From: Asterella californica
Taxonomy: Eukaryota > Streptophyta > Marchantiopsida > Marchantiales > Aytoniaceae
Length of the DNA: 64,000 nt
Assembly: GCA_036924285.1 (NCBI GenBank)
Contig: JAYKYS010000012.1
Span: 2,976,001-3,040,000 of the forward strand
Direction: 5' to 3'
Below the pieces are notes generated by a model. That model saw only the letters and a list, made by a program, of their open reading frames with translations, was not told the origin of the DNA and did not search any database. This document shows positions 1-10,100 of this stretch, piece after piece (position 1 is the stretch's first letter; each line of letters opens with the position of its first letter). The position numbers and the translations under genes were made by a program.

Positions 1-460
1 GGATTGAGTCGGTGGCATTATCAGACAAGGCGAGTGAAGTAACAATGTATGCATTCTTAGATCGAGTGTTGAGTCGTTTTGGAGCATCAGATGAAGTGCT
101 GACAAACCAAGGTACAGAGTTCCTTGGTGAGTTTCAGGCCTTGTGTGATCAGGCGCTGATTGATCATCGGACTACATCTCGAGATCATCTTGAGACGGAT
201 GGTTTGATGGAGAGGGTAGTTCAGATGGTGAAGAGAGGATTGTGCAAGTATGGCTTGCAGAAAGGACACTTGGGAGATTGAGATGTGCAATTACCACGGT
301 TGACCATGGACTACCGTTTTAGCCGACAAGCATCTTTGACTTTTTTCTCATCGTATTTTTTATTGTATGGCCGAGATCTAGATCTATCTTCAGTCATTCG
401 TCGTGATTGTACTGAGGTGCTGAACCTTGATGACCCGGATATGTGAGTGAGAGCATGTTC
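1..460 (+). pseudogene. Integrase catalytic core remnant (DNMT-family Ty3 element)
   Basis: Positions 12-281 encode the second half of a Ty3 integrase core. It shows the motif VLTNQGTEF, where functional copies have VLTDQGTEF, so the second catalytic Asp is lost; the region of the catalytic Glu (LMERVVQ) is kept. An in-frame TGA at 279-281 lies exactly where the younger copy has one. The frame stays readable beyond it to a second shared TGA at about 443-445 (ATG TGA GTG AGA). Reading then stops at the solo LTR inserted at 461. This is a decayed fragment without a start codon. Confidence 0.8.
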
Positions 461-1292
461 TGTAACGACTTATGTTACACATAAGAAGTTAGTCTATTAG
501 TAAGGTGTTTAGTTATAACTAAGTGTGGAGAATATTTATTTGCTGCCCAAGTACTTTAAGGAGGTATCAAGTTAGTCATGACTAGCTAAAGTTAGTTATG
601 GTTAAACTTAGCTGCACTTTTGGATAGAATTCAGATATTTCCTAAAGAGTGAGCACTACTATCTTGTCATCTTGTCTAAAAGATAGAAAGGAGGTATAAA
701 TTATCCCTTATGTCTATTTTGACTTGATATTAGTGGTGGGATTAAAGTTGTGGACTTTGTGGGTATTAAAAACAAGAAGAGATTCCACATGTCTCTTTTT
801 CAATAGGTCCTAGTGTAGAAGGGGGGTGGAAATTTGAGATTCCTTGAGAATATTCCAGAATCTTCTAAAAGTTGTTGACTTTGAAGGAATAAGCCCATGT
901 GAAAAGGTAAGAAGTCCATGTGATTAATGCTTTTATCTTGAGTAATATCTTAGTAAAACCCGGTAAAAATAATTACTGCTGAGTTACTAGAGGGTATCAA
1001 AGTAAAATCCTAGAAAATATAAATAGAAGAGTAGACACATCCTTGTTTTCACATCTTCATGTGAGAACTTGAGAGACATCGTTAGAATGGATAAGTTTTG
1101 ATTGAGTTTACAGGTGAGTGAATGATTGAACTTAGCATTTTCTCTTCAAGTTCATGGTGTGCTTCCATCAAAGCCATCAGAGCTGACCTCTGAGTGAGAG
1201 ATATGCCTGACATGTTGCAAATTCATCGATGACTGTCGTGGAGGTTGAGAGATTGAAGGGTAGTTGATCGATAGGACTGCGGAGGGTTTACA
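461..1292 (+). repeat. Solo LTR inserted in the integrase region
   Basis: An 832-bp block beginning TGTAACGACT and ending GGGTTTACA, with 5-bp inverted ends TGTAA/TTACA, separates two parts of the integrase that are contiguous in the copy at 36017-37324. Flanks are gttc (457-460) and attc (1293-1296), a 4-bp target duplication with one mismatch. No coding region lies inside, so this is a solo LTR left by LTR-LTR recombination. The element family is not recognised. Confidence 0.75.
1018..1026 (+). promoter_or_regulatory. TATA box of the solo LTR
   Basis: TATAAATAG stands about two thirds of the way into the solo LTR, preceded by an AT-rich stretch and followed about 30 bp later by a C/T-rich segment. 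This is the usual place for the U3 promoter of a plant LTR. The assignment rests on sequence and position only. Confidence 0.5.
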
Positions 1293-1791
1293 ATTCTCAA
1301 CGAGCAGAGACATTTCAAAAGGTTATGCCTATGACTTTTGAGAACCTAACGATTGCTCAGCATAGAGACACGTTGCGATATGGGACTATTCGAAGAGGAG
1401 GTTATCGATCATCGATTCGCATGTTTCATCCTGACGATTATATCTATCTACAGCAGACCGCACAGACGACATTGACCGCATGGCGCACTATTTTATGAGT
1501 GCGTGAGGTATTACCTTCTAGATTACTCATGTTAGAGGGCCATGATGGTGTTGTTTGGAAGGACCATGTGCGTAATTGCACGCCATGTCATCTTTCCAAC
1601 ATCGATGGGACGTTGACCCAAGCTTAGCAATTGTACGTGCGGGCTTGAGATGTATGTTGTGTGAGTCTGCTGGTGGAGCAGCCCGTATGTTGATGTGTGA
1701 TGATTGTTCGAGAGATTGACACATGTCATGTTTGACTTCATCTCTCAGTGTCATTCCTATTGGACGGTGGGTTTGTCCTCGATGTATATAG
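1293..1791 (+). pseudogene. Integrase C-terminus with PHD finger, decayed copy
   Basis: This continues the integrase after the solo LTR. The barrel-like C-terminal region (QHRDTLRY, then a YIYLQQ block) is followed by a PHD finger with the cysteine pairs CMLC, CDDC and CPRC in the expected order, ending at TAG 1789-1791. The Trp before the HMSC motif is changed to TGA, a stop is also present near 1497, and there are small deletions. The younger, better copy is at 36017-36697 on the minus strand. That the PHD finger occurs in a clearly diverged copy shows it belongs to the family and is not a single chance capture. Confidence 0.75.
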
Positions 1792-1964
1792 CAGGGATAG
1801 CTGATTAGATCTTTGCGTGATATGGATTGCAAATAGACGACTAATGATGAGATGATGTAGCACCCGGACTCTTGATCCTTACACCCATGAAGGTGTATAT
1901 CACGTAGTTGGAATATAAGGCTATCTGGAGTTAGAGTGATCTAACCATTAGTTAGGGGAGCGAT

Positions 1965-2471
1965 TGTGGTACACTTGTGTATGTGTATGACATCGTCCAT
2001 GTGTTATGTGTATATGTAGTGTACTTCTGACAGCGATGTATGTTGTGTAGCGATGTGTATGCGCACGACAGCTGTCACGTCAATTAGCACCTCGGCTAGG
2101 TTGACCGAGTGCAGAGTGGCTAATCCCGGTAGGGCCGTTAGTGCTCTTATGGCGAGTTCTTGGGATAACCCACTAGGGGTATACTTCGAAGGTAGGGCTT
2201 GGAAGCCTTAGTTCTTCGAGTTGAGCCTTCAAGCTCCTGGCTATGGTGGATAGTCTTGGTGAGTGCAATCTAGATTCTCTGCGAGCACATAGTGAATTTG
2301 GCTCGACTTTAGTGATTATTTAGTGCCGATCGACATGGTGGAGTGAGTACGTACCATTTTATCATTGTGGTCCACTTTTGTATGTGTATGACATCGTTCA
2401 TGTGTTATTTGTATGTGTGGTGTATCTTTGACAGCAATGTATGTTGTGTAGCAAAGTGTATCCGCACGACA
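1965..2471 (+). repeat. 3' LTR of the left-edge DNMT-family element
   Basis: It starts TGTGGTACAC just after the purine tract GTTAGGGGAGCG and ends GCACGACA. About 107 bp at each end are direct repeats of each other (1965-2071 and about 2364-2471), here differing at about 14 positions. The same layout (terminal unit A, core B, second A) is found in the young copy at 35324-35843, where the two A units differ at only one base. Confidence 0.7.
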
Positions 2472-4560
2472 GGCTTGCTCTGATGATTCGATGATTCATG
2501 ATAACTCGACGAATCGCACGGCCTTTGTGTTGGTGATGTTTCATTCAAATTTCTGCCCTATCAACTTTCGACGGTAGGATAGAGGTCTACAATGGTGGTA
2601 ACGAGTGACGAAGATTGATTCTGAGAGAGAGCTTGAGAAACGGCTACCACATCCAAGGAAGGCATTAAACGCATTTTCTTTTAGCGGGTAATTCGAGAGA
2701 GTTTCTCAGTGGTCTGCATGGAGAAGTGAAGAACTACGAGAATGATGATTATGGACGGAGGTTTGATACCAACTCCGGATCTTCCTTCTCCAAATCCATT
2801 TCACATCAAGCTTCATTGCATCCACCGCGACTACTTTAGATAGTGGTTAGTTTCATATTTTGGTGACGAATTCATGACGAGAGTGATGGACTTACAGCTT
2901 CTGATGATCTTTACGATTATTACATACGGATAGACTTGAGATCTAACAATATACATCTTGCTGTGAAGAAGAACTGATCTCAACTATCCAACCAACGTTC
3001 TTTTCAACGTCTAGGTCGATATTCGATGTCATTACAGACCAAAGATCAATCATGGAGCATGGATCGTGATAAACTTAGAGAAAGAGCATTTCAATCGAGT
3101 GATAGCTTTACTATTTGTTTTTGTCGTTTCTTTCATTATAGATCATTTTCAGGTTGTAATATTGACTATGCATTAGCTAACGACTCAATTGTCTCATTCT
3201 AGTTGATCGATCTTATGTATGTACGTTTCGTACAAAATCCTTCAACATGTCTCAAGAAATTTTATGATTTCTTGTAGTCTTATTGATGTCTAGTGTTTCT
3301 TTAGGCGTTACAGTTGTTCTAGTGGAAAAAGTTGAGTGAAGAAAAACAAAATTAGAGCTCTTTTTGCTCTCATTTGTCTACTTCTGGACCAATGATGTTT
3401 TAGTTGTTCCTCACGATATTTTCTATGGTTTTGGAAGGCTTTTGATGTCCATTTGAGCGAAAAATGATATATTTGGAAATCTCTCAACAAAAGCTACAAT
3501 TTGGGCTGAAGAATCGAGGGATTTCATGGAGGATTGAGGATGCTATGATCGATAGAGTGGAGAGGTGTGAGATTCATACCCATTGCTACATTTTTTATTG
3601 TTTCTAAAGACTTATGAGGGGTTTTGATGAGTTGTGAGTTAGGTTGAAGAGTTGACGACGAGTTGATCATTTTGATATCAAGATCAATATATTCTTGATT
3701 GTTTTGGATTGTCAATCAATCGACTGAAGTTGAATGGTGTAGACTTGACATGACGGATATCGCGAACTATAACAATGATGAGATTTTAGCTATTTCTTGA
3801 ATTCTGGATCAAATTTCTAAGTGAAAGTTTCCAAGATTGAGAGATGCCTTATCAATAAGACATCTGGAAAGTTTCATCTTGAATGGTCGAATAAGTTGTT
3901 AAGGGTCTTGGATGAAGCCTACATGGATATGTAAATTTCTTGAGTTAGCACAGATTAGATGTGATCCATATATGAGAGTTGGATTCAGGTTCCGACTTGA
4001 AAATTATTTAGGATAAGAGTTAAGAGTCCAATAAAGTTTTTTGTGTGTTTGATCATCATTGGTTGACTGATTTGGGAGAACTGAGGTCTCAAATTTTGGA
4101 GAAGCTTTTGTTATTAGCGGTTCGAGTATCAATCATATTTATTGTCACTTTTTGGTTCTTTTTGAACAACTGGAGAGAAGTTTGCTGCTGAAACTGCCAT
4201 GCTAGCATACAAGTCTTCATTGTGAAGGTGTGAGGTTGATTTAAGCTCTATGTGACGAAAGAGCAACGAGTTTCGATGAATCAAAAGTTGTTGTTTAGAT
4301 TTTTGGAACTACTAGGTATCATTATGTTATGAACTGAGTATTGCCTTGAGACGTGCATGCTTTACTTTGTTGGAATGCTTAGGAGATCAAGGTGTACAAC
4401 AAGTTATATTAGGACTCGATTGGTTTACAGACATGGATACGAAGTTTGGTTGAGCAACACTATAGCATCATTTGATTATAATAGAGAGAGTTGTGACGAT
4501 TGGATTAGCGGATATCTTGCGTCGTTGAAAAGCTATTAATTCGTGCTTCTAGTGATGTAG
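2472..4560 (+). other. Decayed retroelement DNA; protease tail motif at 4403-4453
   Basis: No intact gene is visible. At 4403-4453 the plus strand encodes VILGLDWFTDMDTKFG followed by a stop, which looks like the C-terminal flap (ILG.DWL type) of a Ty3/retroviral-like aspartic protease. Upstream, at about 2560-4400, short broken reading frames with many stops fit an old gag-protease region, but I cannot align them to a known family. It is AT-rich like the surrounding intergenic DNA. Treat this as a likely but unproven Ty3 remnant. Confidence 0.35.
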
Positions 4561-4753
4561 ACTTACTATCAATTAAACTCGTAACCAAACATGGTTGGGT
4601 GAATATGCATGTTTCATAATGTCTGGTGTGTGGAGAAATGAAAAGGAGGATTCCACGTTCATGAATTACCTTAGAACTCGAAAGTTATAGCCGTTTGTAT
4701 ATTTACTGTGTAAAATAATGAGTGAAATTGCGAGACTGGAAAAAAAATACGCT

Positions 4754-5203
4754 TGCAGTTAGCAATTAGTCCAGTTCGGTCCCAAACTGAACTATTTTAG
4801 ACAGAACTGAAGAATTGAACCGAGACTAGTCTATTTTCAAAATAGAACTAAACCATTTTGAACTAAACCGAATCGTTCAAAAATGTAATGAAAAATATTA
4901 TTAATAATTTTTAGATTTATTTGATTATAATCTAATTAACTTAATACTATAATATTTAATTATATTCTAAATTTCAGTATTTATATAATATGATCAAAAA
5001 TCATTATTTTTAAATTATAATAAAATTTATATGAGACCATGGAACCAAACAGTATAAAGACCATCTACTTTGCGAACCGGAACATCTCAAAACCATTCAT
5101 GTCAAATATCGAACCATTTACAAAAGATTGATATGAACCATTTCTGAACCGTTTTCGTTGCTGGACAGTTCGGGACTGAACAGGGGAGGACTCCTAGTTG
5201 CAT
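4754..5203. repeat. Foldback repeat / MITE candidate rich in AACCG-type words
   Basis: The left end (about 4770-4792, containing GTTCGGTCCCAAACTGAAC) and the reverse complement of the right end (about 5163-5181, GTTCAGTCCCGAACTGTCC) are imperfect inverted repeats. The interior carries many scattered copies of gaaccg/aaccatt/aaccgaa words and no reading frame. The shape is that of a short non-autonomous foldback element. No target duplication was established. Confidence 0.45.
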
Positions 5204-6350
5204 GGCTGTACGTTAGCGATTTATTTGGATCTAACCTAAAAAGTCCACTACGTGTGTTAATACAACAAAATATGCTACAAGACAAAACATTCTATTTCTT
5301 TCTTGTTCTCACAATCTAAGTACGACTACGCTAACGCATAGCAGAAATGTAATCATCCTGTACTAGGGATGCATTTTATTATGAGAGCGCGCATATATAT
5401 CTACCTGTCCTAATATTTAAGCTACAAGCACACTCATTAATTTAAAGTTTGTTTGGTGACACCTATATTGTGAAGATCTATACTTTCTGAGGTATGTTTC
5501 GGTGCACTAGCCTTAAAGGGTTTTGTACGGAGAATCTGCAATTGTGCTTTGCGTTAACACTTAAAAGCTGCTCTATTTCAAATTGTTTTTTAACTTGTTT
5601 AAAGTTTATATTAGAAAATTACATATTTTCTAATAATACAGAAAAACGTTTATTTCTCTCATCTACGAACCAACTCGGACTCCTCATATCGTAACTAGCG
5701 CAAATCCGCATCTGCAGTTTCTGTTTTATTTCTTTGCTTGTCCTCGTCCTTTTCTCGGGGAAGAAGCTCATTCTGCATGCATTTCTGTTACAAAAGCTTT
5801 TTAAAAACGACTGAGACGTATTATACTTTTTCAGTTCTTTATAACTCTACGATAAACTGTAAACTGGTATAATGCCTTAGAATACGGTTTGTAATGCTCA
5901 TCTTTCATTTCTTATGGTAGTTGTATAAATGTACAAGAGTATGTGTATGCTTAAATGCACTTAAATGTTGTAAATGTGTTTAGTAGATTACAAAACTCAC
6001 TTGGCTTAGTACATGTGTTTAGGCACTTTCGTTTGCACTTCAATGCTAATTGTCCTAAATTTTATAATATACAAAATTTTAGTAGTTTGTAAGGTAGCTT
6101 GGACCACCACAATCTTCTGGTAATGTGTCAATTCGTAAGATTTCCGTTCGAGCAGTTTCACTGTTTCGGTTAGTTAAGTGGATTTAGCATAATCTGTGAT
6201 AAAGCGGAGATCTGGTCCACCATAGTGGAAAACCAGTCATAATGAGATTGAAAGGGATCCTACTAAAGAGATGTTCCTTATTGTAATCAGAAGTTCAGAA
6301 CCATCCTACCTTGTTGGTCGCACCATCAGGGGAGTCTGTCTTTGAAAGGA
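5204..6350. other. Intergenic, no supported feature
   Basis: AT-rich single-copy-looking DNA with only short, unrecognised reading frames. I see no RNA gene, repeat border or coding region in it. Confidence 0.5.
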
Positions 6351-6391
6351 CATCAAGTCCCGGTGTGGGACTTGATGGGAGCCCCACACCG
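6351..6391. repeat. Two overlapping, mutually exclusive hairpins
   Basis: An 11-bp perfect stem (catcaagtccc 6351-6361 with gggacttgatg 6367-6377, 5-nt loop) overlaps a 9-bp perfect stem (cggtgtggg 6361-6369 with cccacaccg 6383-6391). The two cannot form together. The words agtcccac/gtgggact resemble sequences common in plant MITE/SINE copies near genes. It lies about 720 bp beyond the 3' end of the ABCG gene. No function is claimed. Confidence 0.6.
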
Positions 6392-7109
6392 TAAATCGCG
6401 TAAAATAGCAGCATTGTCTCGCGTTTTAAGATTGAAGTTCAAACCATGCTGGCTCTTAACTCGCCCTGGGGGATGGTAGCCACAATTGAGTTACGTCCGC
6501 TTGCACCCGTATAGCCACTACGGGCATGACATGGGGCTAACATTTCTGAAGTAGATACAGTATGTAGATGCATACTGTAGATACTGTAGACTCTAGGCCA
6601 GAAAATCGCAGTTCGTGCCATCACCAGACGCTCACATCCGATCTTATATCAAGAGAAAGACCCAAATCCCAGATTAGTGAATCAGTACATTATTCTGAAC
6701 TGAACTGCTTTCCATCCCTACCTGTCCCGAAGACCCGCAGCCTGTCAGAATATTCGAAAACTGGCTATGTATTTAACAGGGAGCTTAAACTGCTTTTAAA
6801 CATGCTCAGCATGATGCTACGGTTTACTTACATGACTCAAACTCATCTTTCAACTTGATTAGACACCCTACAGCTACGTTTACGAAAAGACACTGCTTTT
6901 ACCGGCAGTACAGCGTCCAGCTAAGTGAAGGATTTCACGGTTATGTACATGACTCTCGACGAGCAGTTGTATAGCTACTGTAGTGATTCTTCTACACGCT
7001 AAATACCTCCGGAACCTGGATAACCCCCAGTGTGCGTTACCACCATGATCAAGAGCAGCATCGACAACGGAGGAGAAAATTGATTGAGGACTTGAGGATA
7101 ATGATCAGG
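6392..7109. other. Intergenic, downstream of the ABCG gene
   Basis: Only short unrecognised reading frames. Part of this stretch is probably the 3' UTR of the minus-strand ABCG gene, but no clear polyadenylation signal could be assigned. Confidence 0.4.
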
Positions 7110-10100
7110 TCATGTGGAGGAGAAACAATGTAGTTTATGCCAGAAACTTCGCTCATTCCATCTTGAGCGCAGTTTCTGGCACAGAATCAGGGATATACAA
7201 AAGAGGATCCGATAAGCAAGAGCCATGCCGGCAAGGACTAGCAAGATATTCCATTTCCCGATATTCGTCACAGCAAAAGGATAATTCTTTTCAATTACTT
7301 CTACACCCGATATGGGTGGAGAGCGTCGTGATGCACCGTTGAAAGTTGTAGTCTCATACTCATTAAGTAATAATCCCTGCACGTGACAGTCCGCATTAAC
7401 CTCAGACAGGTTGACCAGCAAGAAAATATTCAACTGTTTTGAGCCTGTTATCCTTCTTCGATAAATGAATGATTGATTGGAAATCTGTACCCACAGACAA
7501 CTCCATAGGACAGGCTAACATCCTATTATTGAACAAAACTGCCCACTTCTTGAACACCTCATGCTTGTGAACATGCCAATGATTTGTATATGAGACAACG
7601 CAACAAAACCAGTATGCCTTTTCAGTGCCAACAGCTCCAATCCAATCACTAACTGAACAATTCCAACACCAGACGTTTACCTACCTCAATGGAGTACGCA
7701 TGGACTGGAAGATAAGATGCAGGGTACTTCCATACAGGATCCGGCATCTCTCCTGAAATTTGGTAATATCCCGCCAGTACGATCATCAGCACCTGCCGCG
7801 GCAAATCCAACGAAGCACGCTTCAGTACTAGCATATCTCGGCAGTGCAGCAGTTCGATGCAAGAACTACCCTCACACGTTCACCTCAGTACTAGCATAGT
7901 GTCTTGACATACTAGTTCATAATATGCACGACACTTAAAAGCTGTGTACACTACGTTCCTAGGCTTCTGATCTGCAGATCTAGTATACAGTGGAAGAAAC
8001 ACAATAGTTTGAAGTAAGAACCACTAACTTCTCTGCCTCTAAACCTCTAAACCTCTAACCTCTAACCTCTAATGAAGAGGACGCTAACTGAGATCGCTCT
8101 AATAGGCCTGGGGATACTTTGGCGTTTATGTGCTGCCGCATCGTCTAGCTTACTTGTCACAGCATATTTACCTGGATCACCACAACAGTGAGGAGTCCTT
8201 CCAGAGCCCTGGGCAACAACGAAGCTACGAGGAGCATCAAACCTTCGATGGCTAGGAGGCATAAAAATATGTTGACTATAAAGTATACGAAAGGGCTAAA
8301 GGCTGTCTGGAGACCCATCAGAAAGTAACCGACTGAAGTGGATGTTATTGCTATTAGGAATAAATAGAGTGCTGAAGAGAGCAGATTCCCTGTAGTGTAC
8401 ATTAAGACTCCCGTGTAGCCAATCTCTCTTTCGTGCATGTGAACCTGCAAGAGCAATAAAATTAGATTGACCTTTCACGAATTTTAATCGAACAGTTTAG
8501 ACAGACAAAGACGGTTCATATACTGTTCAACGGTCAGAGCAATAACCCAAGTAACAGGATAAAAACTAGCGAGTAGGTCGCTTACGAATTCAAGCAGTCT
8601 GGTCGTGATGAATCGCGCAATACGTTCTCTAAGGCAAGCTCAACTGCAATGTGTAAACAAAAGCTAGTTCTGGGAACTACGAGATAAAGTGTTTTTGACG
8701 ACAGCTAGATTCAGGATTTTACCTTTATGTCCTTCAGTATGGATGGAAATCCAGAAATAGCAACGAGTGACAGAGACGAGACAACTGAAAAAATAGCTGC
8801 AGTTCTACCCTGCAAAAGCCCACACATGCCACGGTGTCGTCATGGTTCGGTAGCACGGACGATGTTGGTCGTTCACGATGACTGGCGCGGCTGAGATACA
8901 ATGCCGGATGTGAACCTCTGAAACTGGTAACCATTACGCATGATAGACATATCTAGCGATAAATTTGTAGCCACCGAGGTGAAAGGAAATAAAAGCAGAT
9001 TACTAGTAAGTTAGTTCATTTACAGGGATAGAGTCGTAAGAGTGTCCGTTCTTGGAAGCCAGAGAACCAATACACAGAGTGAGCAGCATAGAGAAAATCA
9101 GCCTGAGCCAGATGTAGTCGAAATCCCTCCACATATTCAGGAACGATCGCCAAGTAACTATTCCGAGTCTCACAAAAAGATTAGCACATCGTCCTGTGTC
9201 AAGAATTGTCTTCTCCTGAAACAACAATAACATTCATCTCATTCAGTGGTGATAAAAGAACGTTTCTTTCTCTGCCAGAAAATGAAATAGATAAGCTCGT
9301 TTAAATATCGATATATCAAACCAAAAAGGTCCCCAAAAGTACCAGCTCCACTCGCCTGCATTCATAATTGCAGATTACTGCAGTTCCGGTAATGCGGACT
9401 TCAGCAGTGTGGAGCAATACTTAGTCTGGTTCCTGGACCCTACTTCCCGGTTTCGGCTGTAGGAAATCTGGATAGTTACCTTTTCTGAGAGATGGCTAAC
9501 CATCGACTGTACCAGGGCTGCGTCACCGGAAGACTGATACATCGTCTCTAATGTGCGTATGATTACAGTCGTGTCCATTTGACCCCACATCTCTCCATGT
9601 TCTGAATCCTGAGTTTAATTGAAAAGCACATGATCAATTAGTCGAAGCTCATAGTAGAGTTATTATATGCAGAGCTCAGCAGTAAAAATCTAGATACTGA
9701 TCCTTCCGGTGAGACAAGGATGACACTGAATCTGTGTACTGTGAACAAATATCCCAGGATAACAGCTAAACAAAAGAAATAAGAATACAATGTCACACCT
9801 GGGCAAATCTGAAGGGAGCGTTGACACGATCGTAATCTGTGTTGATAGCCCGCAGCAAGTGATCAGCAGGGTTGTACATTGCTGGGCAAGGCATACCGAC
9901 ACTAGCATAGTGCTGCGGGTGATAGAAAGTTTGATTAGAGCCGGAATCACACACACTCAAGGTAACCCGTGAATTTGACCCCGCGCCCTGGTGAACGGTG
10001 CTAACCCGGCGAAGTATACAGCAAGAAGAAAGATGGGTGAACTTTCGCTAAAAGTCGTCTGCCCTGTTAGCGATAGTGTTCTTAGCAGTTACAACTATCT

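Larger units (their letters stand above)
1..2471 (+). mobile_element. Old, truncated Ty3 element of the DNMT-carrying family (3' end)
   Basis: This is the 3' part of an element of the same family as the one at 35324-45298, in the opposite orientation; the rest lies outside the window. It holds the integrase core, the integrase C-terminus with a PHD finger, a purine tract near 1951-1962 and an LTR at 1965-2471. Over an 88-residue integrase stretch it differs from the younger copy at 12 positions (about 86% identity, counted by eye). It is inactive: the second integrase Asp is changed to Asn and stops are present. A solo LTR at 461-1292 splits it. Confidence 0.85.

Noticed and set aside
8035..8073. 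Interstitial telomere repeat
   Set aside because: The unit is CTCTAA(A)C, not CCCTAAA, and is too short; classed as a minisatellite.
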